From assembly GCA_028551475.1 (NCBI GenBank), contig CM052358.1, positions 8,973,938-9,037,937 of the forward strand: DNA of 64,000 nucleotides, read 5' to 3'. The position numbers and the translations under genes are program-made. Shown here in pieces: positions 45,300 to 56,125 of this stretch. This DNA comes from Casuarina equisetifolia. Its lineage: Eukaryota; Streptophyta; Magnoliopsida; Fagales; Casuarinaceae. Each line of letters opens with the position of its first letter. The first letter of the stretch is position 1. The notes beneath the pieces were generated by a model. It had not been told where the DNA came from. It worked only from the letters and a program-made list of their open reading frames with translations, and made no database searches.

Positions 45300-47450
45300 A
45301 TGGAGACAAATCATTTTCTCATTAGAAGAACTTTCTTCATTACTTGAAACCTCATACAAGATGTTTTTCCTCGTCAAATATTTCATCTCGAAAGAAAATT
45401 TTGAGCTCTTGTTCTTGAAGAAGTTTCTTCATTTTCTTACCTATTTTTTATTAGAACATTTTGTTGCATAATGACCTTCATCATTACAAGTGAAACATTT
45501 GCAAAATTTTCTTTTGACATCTTATATCTTTTTCATAATATACTTTCTTTTTGGTGTCCTTTCCAACATTTTCCATTTTCTCCTCTTAATTCTTTATTCA
45601 AATAAGGTTTCCCTTTTAGACTATCACAACATCTTTTCAATTTTCTCTTAAAAAAAATCACAACTTTTTTTGCCATAAGTAGAACTAAAAAGTTGGTTTT
45701 ACTTGCTTTTTAGCTTAAACCATTAAACATTGACTTATTATTTCATTTAGCACATAATTTATTCTAAAACCAAGGATTCTTCTTTATTTATTTTGATTAC
45801 AAAATCTAGATAACCCAATGTACATATTTCATCCTAAAGGCTAGTTAATTTATTAAAGAATTGTTCTAACCAATGTTGATTTTTTGGTTATACCAAAACA
45901 TAATATTTTTGGAAAGTTTTAAAATATTCTTCAATCCTACATATATCGCACAATTCTAGCATGGATGGCATAAAATTGATGTATTCTTGGAGGAGTGATT
46001 CTCATGATACCCATAAAGTTGTTCTTTGAGAATTGCAAATTCTCTTAGAACATCATCAAAACTATGAATGTTTGATACTAAAGTAGTTTTTTTGCCACTT
46101 TTCTACATTAGTCTTTTTTCACTGCCTTAACCACTTTAAGGTGTTTCCTTGAAGGATAAAAGCAATATAATCTAAACTTTTTTCTTTTGTCCATGTATTC
46201 CTATAATTGATGACTATAATTGAAAGGGATTTTATCTAATCATCTATATTTTTCAATTGATCCTTAAAAGAAACATGTGTAAAGTCTAAATATGTCTCAA
46301 TTTAGGCTGCATTTTATTTATTCATATCATCTCTTTCTAGAATATGTGGGATGATATATTTCCTTTATAGCTTTGCTAATAGAAAGACCAGTTTTAATAT
46401 TTTCTACATAATCATCATAAGTATCATCTTGTTTATCATTCCATATCTTTCTTGAATAGAAAGATTATGATTTTTATATAACTATCTCCCATACTCTAGA
46501 ATTTCTTTTATGTTTTCATGTTCTTCTTGATTATATTTAACTTGCATTGAAGCATCATAATCTTATCATTTCCATAGAGTAGTCTTGGATTTTTGTTATC
46601 CCATGGGCTAATCATTCCATCAATATTTGATTCATCAAGTTTGTTTACTAGATTTTTCAATATTTCTTTAGTCTCTTGTTTGAGATCCAAGTTTGTTATC
46701 TAACCTAAATGACGTATATTATTTATGTCTTATTAATGGTTGTATTTGTAGATTTTAAGGTAGACTTAACATCATTTTATTTAATTTATTGAGTTTTCTT
46801 CAATTTCTTAAACTAGAAGTGAATACTATCACTAATACTATTTAAATTGTCACTAATAACACCTTATTTTCAATTTTTTTCATTAGTATGCAATACATGC
46901 TTTTAATTATCATTACCTACAAAAGTTTTTATGCAATATATTTTTTCATTAATGGTTGTATTTGTAGATTTTAAGGTAGACTTAACATCATTTTATTTAA
47001 TTTGTTGAGTTTTCTTCAATTTCTTAAACTAGAAGTGAATACTATCACTAATACTATTTAAATTGTCACTAATAACACCTTATTTTCAATTTTTTTCATT
47101 AGTATGCAATACTTGATTTTAATTATCATTACCTACAAAAGTTCTTATGCAATATATTTTTTCATTATTGGACGATGCCATTCTAGATTAACATTAGTAC
47201 CTAAAACCTTCTATGTACTTTGTGGTGCCTAAAACCAAGTTTGCTAAATGCCAAACACACCACACACATGTTTAATAGTTAGCAGAAAAATAGAAGTTTT
47301 GAAGCAAACACAAATATATAGATTTCACAACAGCTAGAAATGAAACAACATAAGTAACAATAGAAAGAAAGTGAAGAACTTTGTAAGTACTCATATGTTA
47401 TAAATCTACCTTAACTTACATGACTCAAAGCTCTTAGTCTTTGATATCAG
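45300..47450 (-). mobile_element. Pararetrovirus-like (Caulimoviridae-type) or related retroelement fossil, heavily broken
   Basis: On the minus strand at 45,456-45,497 a CCHC zinc knuckle is readable (CFTCNDEGHYATKC), the spacing C-x2-C-x4-H-x4-C. The upstream 600-700 bases resemble, in fragments, the coat-protein region of endogenous plant pararetroviruses: an acidic 'EEYFKxFxKYY'-like stretch, then a 'LGxRIxYVL'-like stretch. Near 47,438-47,449 there is a weak match to the initiator-Met tRNA primer site in the right orientation. The copy is very old, with many breaks. No reverse transcriptase was recognised, so assignment to Caulimoviridae rather than an LTR retrotransposon is provisional. 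Confidence 0.5.
46733..47164. repeat. 216-bp tandem duplication
   Basis: 46,733-46,948 is repeated immediately at 46,949-47,164 with only about four mismatches. Both copies begin 'ttaatggttgtatttg' and end 'atattttttca'. The close identity contrasts with the decay of the surrounding element, so the duplication is recent. Confidence 0.95.
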
Positions 47451-47689
47451 CTACACAAGAAGAATTTACAGTGGAAAAGTTATAGGGTGGCGGAAAGTTT
47501 TTTGAAGACGAGAAAGATTAAATGATACCAAGGTTCGATGCCTTATTTATACAACAAATTTTACTATTCACATTGGACACCTCATAGAAGATACGACAAC
47601 AATTATTTAAGTAAGAGAACGCAACATGGATCTTATTACTCAAAATGTTGACCTCCACGTAGCGGAATGGGTTGAACAAATGATGATGA

Positions 47690-50135
47690 TATGCAATCTT
47701 TCATTTCACGGCCTTGAGCAGATTGCCCATCCTTGTATAGGTAGAAACATTGAGCCATCCTTCCAAGATTAGCTGCACTTTCAACAAATGTTTAAGAGAG
47801 ATGAGAACCTACAATTCGTTCTTTATTTATCTTCTTCCATGTTGCACTAAACGAAGACCTTATGTACTCTTAGGCATCCTGTTCACTCGCACAAGTTTCA
47901 ATCATGTAACACTGGATGGATTTCAGAGTATCACCTCTCTCCAATTCAACCTGATTTATAAAACATATGTATGCACACCAAACGATGTTAGGTAATTTTT
48001 GTGTGACATCTTCAAAAGTATTCTTAATGAAACTTAAAAAGGATTTCATGATTAGCTTACCTTAGATGTTCCAAGATCATTAGCAATTCGTAAAAGAATT
48101 GTTGACCAACGTATTGTGAGGGAACTCTTCCGAGTATTCCAAGGCTTCCTTTGTTATTGGATTTGCAACAAAAATATAAGCATGCAATAGTATAACTGGC
48201 GCTCTAATTGAAAACAATGCATTCTCAAGGTATTCTTCAAGGCTTGGTGGATATCCAATGTAGTACCAGTTTGCCTCCAAGAAGTAAGCTTTGCATAGAT
48301 TTTCCTATTGAAACATTTGAAAGGAGAACGGATGAAGGAATTAAATGTCAAGTCCTAAATATTTTAAGCTAAAAAAATGTCTAAAGAAAAAAATAAGGTC
48401 AAGTCCATACAACTTTTCTAAGGTATGGAATAATGTCTACTCTTTATTCCTTAAGGATGTTGAAAGCTATTTCATTGATGGTGTTGTGAACAACAAGGAA
48501 ACATATCTTCATATAGTTTGGAAGTTGATCCATTGCATTGGTATCCCATCTGAAATCACAAAGAAGATATATTCTTCCGCCAAAGAAAGACATTCAAAAG
48601 CATTTGAAGTGAATTATCATGGACATAAACCTCTCAATAGCATTTGTGAAGAGTTTAAGTTCTTCCAATGTGCCATTGACATCATAGATATCATCTAAAA
48701 TTGTTATTAGTGCATTGGCTTTTGTGGAGGTTCTCCTGTAATGTCCAAATTAAGGGTAAAATGTAACTCCCATAGTCCACAAGAAACTCACCATTAGTTT
48801 GTCCCTTGCAAGGCTGAACTTTCCTCTAAGGCCAGTACTTTTCCACCACCTATATAAAATTTTAAGAAGGTAGTATCTATTTAGAATATAACATTTCTTC
48901 TTTATAAGTTTTAGGTCTTAGGTATAGGCCAAGGCTTCCATTTTAACTTAAAATTGTGGTACTTCAAGTTGTATATTACCGTTTCTTTGGCTATTAGGTA
49001 ATATGTTTTCAATTAAAAATTACATATTAAGTAAAGCTCCTAGTATCCCTGAGATCCGTGGTCCAAATTAAGAATAAATATGATTTCTACCTTGAATCTT
49101 CTCTAAGATCTTCTTAGTAAGCTACTTGTACTAAGTTGAAATCTGGTCCTACCAACTCAAGTAAGGTAAGGTTTGCATTTTCTTTACTTCTATATATATC
49201 AATGAACCATCTTACCTCTAAATTTAACATCCTCTAATGCAATGGAAGTTCCAAGGCATGGTTCACCATAACAATAAGATTTTGGTCTTTGATTTGCTTG
49301 ACATTCTCTTTGAGTTACTTGGTTGCGAAATCGCTTACTTCTTCCAAGATAGTTTCACCTTCTACCAAAAGGAATGAGGCCTCATACAAGCTTAGGATTG
49401 CCTTGATATCATCACATAGGCATGTCTTGAAAGTTCCTTGCTCATTCTTGAAACTCATAAAGATCTCTATAGTCAGCAAAGTGCGCCAATCAAAAACCAA
49501 AAAGGATCAGTTAATAGTCCCTGTTTTACTTACTTACTTTTTAAGTTGTAAGTGATAGTCCCTCTTTATATCCATGCTGTCTTAGCAATCTAAATTTAAG
49601 AGCTGTGACATATATATTTTCCTTAACGCATCATCCTGCCATACTTGGTGTTGTATATGTCTTCTAACATCTTTTGTATTTCTTGATCAAAGTGATAGGA
49701 TAATCCAAGTCTCTGTAGCGTATCAATTAGCTCAAGTCGCTCCAAAGGATCCACAGCCTCATCAAACAACATTTTCACTTTTCCCTTTAAATTGTCAATT
49801 CATCTTGAGCATAACTCCCCCTGGCATTTCAATTTTCTTGTTAATTGGGCACTATATGTTCACAAGCACTACTGAGCCTAACAATAAAATTAATAACATA
49901 GCATACGGCATATTCACTTTTGAGTGACTGGATGTAATCGTCTTGCGAAATGGAAGGTTTGATAAGTTACAGATCGCCACACAACGGTATGACTCGAGGC
50001 TTCGCAGGTGGCCGTGCAAAGGAAAACGCGATGAACACTGGCACTTTTTGATTTCAGAGATGGGATGGGAGATTTAGATGGGAGCATTCGCGTGAAATTA
50101 CAAGTACCAAGTGAAGCAGCAAGGCAAAGATCCAT
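47690..50135 (-). pseudogene. TPS-b-type terpene synthase pseudogene
   Basis: Read on the minus strand from 50,135, the segments follow terpene synthase order. There is a plastid-transit-like start with VVWRSVTYQ (degraded RRx8W region, about 49,950-50,135); [18 protein letters not shown] (about 49,680-49,760); ALKFRLLRQHGY (about 49,560-49,600); YEASFLLVEGETILEE (about 49,340-49,400); RWFIDIY (about 49,190-49,250); the metal site DDIYD (48,681-48,695); NYMKICF (about 48,500); [15 protein letters not shown] (about 48,190-48,260); the second metal motif NDLGTS with an intact splice donor (about 48,061-48,080); and a final exon with NLGRMAQCFY (about 47,730-47,800). Several frameshifts and stop codons disrupt it, for example before LLRQHGY and in the DDIYD-LPNYMKI stretch. 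Functional relatives make monoterpenes or isoprene in plastids. The 117-codon plus-strand frame at 48,345-48,698 is only its antisense. Confidence 0.88.
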
Positions 50136-50210
50136 TGCGGAAGGCCTTTAGTGAAGCACGCTTTGGTTTGTGGACTTAAAACTTGGCAACTTATACTTCG
50201 AAGCAATTCC

Positions 50211-50220
50211 TTTATATAGA
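50211..50220 (-). promoter_or_regulatory. TATA box of the terpene synthase pseudogene
   Basis: The minus strand reads TCTATATAAA about 80 bases upstream of the ATG at 50,133-50,135, a typical plant core promoter spacing. Confidence 0.55.
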
Positions 50221-50229
50221 AACCCTGGG

Positions 50230-51540
50230 ACGCTGTCATCTTTTCGAAGGACTACAAACAAGGGGTTTTGAGTAATTGACGAACTGGGCCACATGGGACA
50301 CAGGATGATAAAGTTGTGTGATTCCGTCGTGACAGATTACTGTGCCGTTGATTTTTTTCTAAATGTGAAAAGGTCTTTATCGGCAAGTAGTTTATGCTCG
50401 CTTCAGCACAGAAAATATGGGAGAATTCCGCCAAGAACTATCAAGAAAGCTTTTGACAAGAACGTCCCGACCTTGTCGTGATCCCTTCTCGTAAATTGAG
50501 CTTGTGCTTGACTGTATATTTCACTAGTCTGTAGAAGATCAATTTTCAACCTTGTTAAACTAAAAGGTCAAAAAGATATGGCATTAGGACTAGTATATAC
50601 TTCTGCATAGTTGTTTTCATAGCAAATCATGCTGCAGTGTCTGATCGTTTTTCTTTGAGCAATATTCAAGTTGGTGAACTTTACATAAAAAAAAAAAAAA
50701 GGAAGAAGATGAGGCAGTATATAACACGCATGAAATACATATAAAACAGAAAGTCTAAAGCAAGTTGAGAAAAATAAATGCAAATGCATACACTCTAGTT
50801 GTTAAATGCCTAGATTTTTAATTAGGTTTTCCTTCTAATTAATAGTAATTTCTATAGAATGAAATATGACCGATGAATTCAATGTAGATCTAGATCACCT
50901 TTAAGACACCAAATTGATGAAGATATTTCTAAAGGGATCTATGAACGCCAAATGGGAAGTGCTCTCATTATTATGTGGAAGGATTTGTAGGCATCGGCTT
51001 TGGTCAAGATTCTTAATGCCTTGATGAGTGATTCGCAAGTCAATATGATTTTGCCTATTAAAGAAAATAATCATTACTTGCATAATATGGAGCAAATTCC
51101 ACAAGCAACAAGCATAGGAACACGTCGCTAGTAAAAAATAACAAGATATGAGCATTTAAGATTGTGGTCATATTTCCTTTGTCATTATTTCTCTTTTCTT
51201 GTTTCCCTTTTGATTGTATTCTCTTTTATTATGTTCACATTTTATAGTTTGTAAAGTCTATTAAAAGGTTGTAGCTTTCAATGAAAATGAGAGAAGAAAA
51301 TTAACCAAATAGTTTCCTTTATGATTTTGTTTCTTTATTCTCTTGATAGAATAAAAGTTTATGGTGATTACTATTATAGACAACCAAGTTTGTAACATAA
51401 GTATTATTGACCAATAATGCAACTAATGCTAACAACAATAAGAATTAGTGGAATATTGATTCTTTGATTGCATATTTACTAAATATATAGAAATACAAAA
51501 CTTAATATGGTTATCTAAAAAGTATTAACTGATGTGTATG
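50230..51540. other. Intergenic DNA upstream of the terpene synthase relic, no gene seen
   Basis: AT-rich sequence with only short unconnected frames on both strands. A poly-A run lies at 50,685-50,699. No domain was recognised. Confidence 0.45.
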
Positions 51541-51950
51541 CCTATTCCTTGACATAATCCTTAGTATTTGTCCTATTATGTGAATTATTGTTATGGATGA
51601 GGCACATCTTCTTCATGGTTAGAAAAAGAGCTTGAAAATGTACACCATCCTACTAATGAATGTGTGACCTATCTTACCACTCTACAAAGTAGGTTACCAA
51701 GTCACCCACTTAGCTTCTAAGCTTATCTCTTGTGGTTGAAAATTAATAGCTTAAAGAAGTAACATTATCACTTTGCTATTCAACATAATTCCATGTTTGT
51801 CCTATTATGTGACTTATTATTCTAAATGAGGCACATCTTCTTCATAGTTAAAAAAGGAGCTTGAAAAGGTACGCCATCCTATTGTTGAACATGTGACTTA
51901 TCTTATCCCTATACAAAGTAAGCTACCTAGTCACCCACTATTAATGATTC
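51541..51950. repeat. Tandem pair, period about 229 bp, in a retroelement leader
   Basis: 51,545-51,715 and 51,775-51,945 share the order 'tcctattatgtga', 'gaggcacatcttcttcat', 'gagcttgaaaa', 'ccatccta' and 'aagtcaccca'/'agtcaccca'. The pair lies directly beside the primer-site-like sequence at 51,957-51,968, so it is probably the untranslated leader of a minus-strand LTR element. Confidence 0.7.
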
Positions 51951-51969
51951 AAGCAGCTTTGATACCACT

Positions 51970-52415
51970 TGTTAGGGATCTTTAACAGAGTGCATCATCC
52001 ACATAGATATTAAATAAAAATTATATGAATATACACACTTAAATACAACAAATTAAAAATGTTCATACCAACATAACGTATCATGTCTCTTATAGTCTAT
52101 TCTCATTAGATTTTCTCAGATTTTTCTCTTATCAAATAGGCATCTCATGAATACTTTCATTAATTAAAATCCATGAAAAAGGCTTTCTCCATCAATTAGC
52201 TCTCAAAAGGAATTTTTTGGCTCACTCGTTAAGTTTTTTTTTTAACACTTCTTCTATTTATAAATAAATACTAAAGGAACCTTAGTTATATGCTATTAGG
52301 AAAACTAACTATAATAAGAAGATAACTTGTAGTTCTATAATTACATGGAAACCCTTTATTGTAATATAATATTACAACCATATCTTTTAACCTAATTGTT
52401 CTACTAATCCTAACA
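51970..52415 (-). repeat. Retroelement LTR (446 bp) with adjoining primer-site match
   Basis: The block runs from TGTTAGGG to CTAACA. Directly left of it, the minus strand reads TGGTATCAAAGC (51,957-51,968), a close match to the initiator-Met primer site, so it would be the 5' LTR of a minus-strand element extending leftward. Directly right of it a pyrimidine run (about 52,418-52,425) looks like a polypurine tract on the minus strand, as next to a 3' LTR. Both at once suggest a shared LTR between tandem copies or a chance match. The internal region is mostly lost. Confidence 0.55.
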
Positions 52416-52429
52416 ATCTCCCCCTTGAA

Positions 52430-52700
52430 ACAATTAGTGTAACATCCATGTACTATAGGAAAGTATAAAAAATCTCTTCAAATATGTCAATTATAGAATC
52501 ATAATCTATGGAAAGAAAAAGATTGGAAAAACTCTCTTTAACTTCTATAATTACAATCTTCGGATAAAGAAAAATTGATAAAACTCTCTTTAACCATAGT
52601 CTTTTGAAGAAAAAACACTAAAAATAATAAATAAATAAATAAATAAATAACTCTTTTCAATAGCTATAGTGTTTTGAAAGCGAAAGACCAGAGAAATACT
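52430..52700. repeat. Degenerate short tandem repeats (about 70-100 bp units) and an AAAT run
   Basis: Three to four loose repeats share 'aactctctttaac', 'tataattacaatc'/'tagaatcataatc' and 'gaaaaa'. They surround an AAAT microsatellite at about 52,627-52,650. Such arrays are common next to the polypurine tract of LTR elements; no gene is present. Confidence 0.5.
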
Positions 52701-53289
52701 CTTTAAAATAAGCCCTCATTAATTGTGCCATCCTTGTCTCTTTTTAAGCCATGCATCTTGCAAATCATACCTCTTTAGGCATTTTTGTTGTAGCCTTTTC
52801 TAGACAGTATCTCTTTCTAGGCATCTACACATCAATATGAACTTCTTCCATCCAAACAACTTATCTTTCACAAAGTTATTAACAATAGTAAAAATTATAG
52901 GACTTTTACAACAATTAAGATTTCTCTTCAAAATTTACCCATCAAAGAGTTTATCTCTTATCTAAAATTGTTAGTGTTTCTCCAAAATCAACCATCGGAC
53001 CCTTCCATACCTTACATAGATATCAACAATTGAAAATACCTACAATTTTACTCTAGCACCCTTAACAAAAATTAGGAGCATTATCTTGTAAACTTTAGGG
53101 ACCTTATTGTTGTTGGTTAAGAAGAACATTAGTTATTGTTAAACAATATGCACTTACTACCATGAGAAATAATTAGGACCAAATATAAACCTAATTCATT
53201 GTTTCTCCTTAGTTGCCTTAGGGACCTTACAATTAATTGCATGGGGGATCAAGAATTCATAAGGGACTTTAAAGAATATTTTCACTTAA

Positions 53290-54060
53290 ATTTTACAAGA
53301 AAGAATGTGGATAATGAAATATTTTCTGGGCATTGACGTAGGCGTAGTCTTGATCCACATGAATTATCCCTTAAAACATATATTTGGGTATGGACTGGTT
53401 GGTTGTAAGATTTTAACAACTTTCATGGAACAACATCAAAAGTTTGTTGACCCAGATTGTAATGTTCTTGCTAAAAGGGAAAGGAATACAATTTTGACAA
53501 ATGTGACTAGTTCTCAATGGTTGATTAGGAGATTGATATATCTCATGATGATAAGGCTTGACATCAATTATGTTGTGCAAATATACATGCTTATTATATA
53601 CACTTTTAAAGAATCACATTATAGGTTTACCTTTTAGATAGTCAAGTAAATTAAAAGCTCACTTGGCTTAGATTTATTGATAAAGTTGATAGTAAGCTTA
53701 TTATGATTTTGGCTTTTGGTTATACTTGATGAAATCTCCTATTGGTTTTTTGCATAAAACTTCGAGTTTATAGTTTTCTTGGAAGCATAATAAACAATAG
53801 ACAAATTCTAAGTTATCCAAAGACGTGGAGCTTTGTTTAATAACACCAACTACATGCAACCGCGTATGGATATTTGGACTTATAGATGATTCACTTTCCT
53901 TGAACCTTGTGACCCTTTTTTGTGATAATAAAGATGTGCTACATAATGCTAACAATCTTATATGTTACAAGAAGACAAAGTACATTGAGATGCTATCATT
54001 TTATATGGGAAAAGAACGTTAAAGAATCATTTACACAAAGCACATGTCTATTTACTAGCA
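53290..54060 (+). mobile_element. copia RT-RNase H fragment, fossil
   Basis: Plus-strand translation around 53,305-53,600 matches the copia RT C-terminal region (MKYFLGIDV, then RRLIYLMMIRLDINYVVQ), and about 53,920-54,020 matches the RNase H end (CDNKDVLHNANN, then KTKYIEM). It has several breaks and lies in the orientation opposite to the LTR at 51,970-52,415, so it is a separate insertion or a rearranged piece. Confidence 0.8.
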
Positions 54061-54069
54061 ACCTATTGC

Positions 54070-55400
54070 TATATTGATCAAGGCATCGAGCAGACAACAA
54101 CACTATTTCTTATGGGGCAAGATGCAAATATTTGATTTGTATAAAATACAGCTTGAGGGAGGTTCTTGAGAGATAGCATAATTGGCCTTGGTGATTAGTC
54201 CTATTAGGCTGCTACCTTACAGCTCACTTTCCCCATTTGCACATAAGTAGCTTAAAACTCTTACCATTTCTTTGAGTTTGGACACATTACTTGCGTGCCG
54301 TGTTGTGCTAAGCTACCCACCCAATGCTTTCCTGGTGGCCGTTGCATGGATTGAATCAGCCGAGTGTCTTGTTCCAAAAAATCGGCCACCTTTTGGTCTT
54401 CTCTACTCGCGGTTGCTTTTGGATCAATGCTAGACTAAGTCGTTTGCTATTTACTTCACTATCTCGTGGTTACACTTGCATTTGGGTCTATGCAAGCCTA
54501 GCTTGCTTTTCACTCAGTTCATCACCACGTCTTCTTCGTGTGAACACTTATACCAAAAACTTCACTCTCACGCTCTTGGCTCCATGACTTCGCCATCAAC
54601 ACATTATTTATTTATTAATAATAATAATAATAATAATAAAACTGAGCATAATAAATATACTTTACATAAGTATAAAAGACAAAGTATGAAACGCCTACAT
54701 ATCAAGTTACAGCATAAAACATAAAAATAAAAGCCTAAAATACAATGTGTACGTAACTCTGTGACTTCACCATCAACATATTTCCTTTCTCCCTTCACGG
54801 TGATTCGCCCATTTTGATAGTTATTTTAAGGTGTTCTTTGATGAAATAAAGGCACAATAACAAAAAGGGGACTTCATTAATTATTGTATTAGATGAATAA
54901 TAACAGTTGAATACCACAGATGGTCGGTATGGTCATATGGTCAATATCATCCAAACAAACCTTCAGGAAGACAACTCATCCTAATCCTCTTTGGCTAATT
55001 TTATGGTGCATCATATTTAGCAGGGCTAGTGGACGTGGGCTTAAATTGTTTACTCTCTTTTTTTCCATTATGGTTTATTTTACATTATAATTTAAATTAA
55101 ATTTTGTTTAATTTAAATTTTTTTATAATTTTTATAATTCTTGTAATGTTAGGTATGCTTTTATGTGTTTGTACACTATCTTTTATTAATGTATATTTAT
55201 ATTTTTTATTTATATTTCAAATATATATATATATATATATAATTTTTTTTTTAACCATTTAATTTGTAAAGTATCTGCGCGTGTTTAGGCATTGTGATTG
55301 TCACGTGGGCCGCGTGTGCATCCAACTTTTTCAACAATTTGAAAACTGACTGGCTCGCTTTCCAAGAAGATTTAATCGATCCAATATCTTGAACGAACGC
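54070..55400. other. Intergenic DNA, no gene seen; two microsatellites
   Basis: The stretch contains an ATA/AAT run at about 54,617-54,640 and an AT run at about 55,220-55,242. The plus-strand frame at 54,324-54,587 resembles no known protein. From about 55,260 the base composition becomes less AT-rich, suggesting the promoter of the gene that follows. Confidence 0.45.
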
Positions 55401-55559
55401 AGAGAAGGAAATAAAAGAGGCTTAAGCGAACAGCCAAAAGCCTCGTTTTTTGTTGACTTCGGTGGTTAGCTCCGCGCACAACCGTTTGTCTGGGTAATCT
55501 TGAAACTTCTGTTTCCTCTTTTCTTTTCGTTTTTGTGCTCGTCTTCATAAGGGTTTCTA

Positions 55560-56020
55560 TGATTTCTATGGATGATTCCCGAAACTTTAACGTGTGTCGG
55601 TGAAGAATTACTCTCAATGATTGTTTCGTCTATAGGACTTCGGCTTTCTTCGCACAGCTCTTCAAAGTTATCTTTGTTTCTGGGTTTTCGCTTTTTTATT
55701 TTTCTGTATTCCTTCTGAGGACTCGGTGTAATCACTCTTGAAACTCTTACGTTGTTGCTGAAGAATTACTCCTAATGACTGTTTCATTGCTGGGAGTTTG
55801 GTTTTCTTCGCAGATATGCACGAGCTATCATCTTTTCTTCTGAGATACTTTTTTTTTTTAAAAAAAAAAAAATGTATTTATTTTGTGTCGTCTGTGAGGA
55901 TTTCTTTGTGATAGTTTGTGGAACTTTGCTGGATTGTTGAAGAATTACTCTTGATGATTATTTCATTCCCGGAAGTTTTTTTATTCGCGAAGATGCTCGA
56001 AGCAATAATCCTTTCCTTCT
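55560..56020. repeat. Threefold degenerate repeat in the leader of the 56-58 kb gene
   Basis: The phrase 'gaagaattactc' recurs at 55,602, 55,760 and 55,939, each time preceded by 'gaaacttt/gaaactct/ggaacttt' and followed by 'atgattgttt'/'atgactgttt'/'atgattattt', 'cttcg' and 'ttcttctg'-like blocks. The period is about 158-179 bp. It probably lies in the promoter or 5' UTR of the downstream gene. Confidence 0.75.
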
Positions 56021-56125
56021 GGACTTGTGTTTTAGAACACATGTCAAGGCTTTATGTTCCTGAATTATAGCTTTATGCTTAGTTGTCTCATTTAATTTGA
56101 ATATTGAGACACGTTGTACACTCAG

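Noticed and set aside
48345-48698. 117-codon plus-strand open frame
   Set aside because: It is exactly antisense to terpene synthase exons (the DDIYD to LPNYMKI region), so it is a shadow of the pseudogene.
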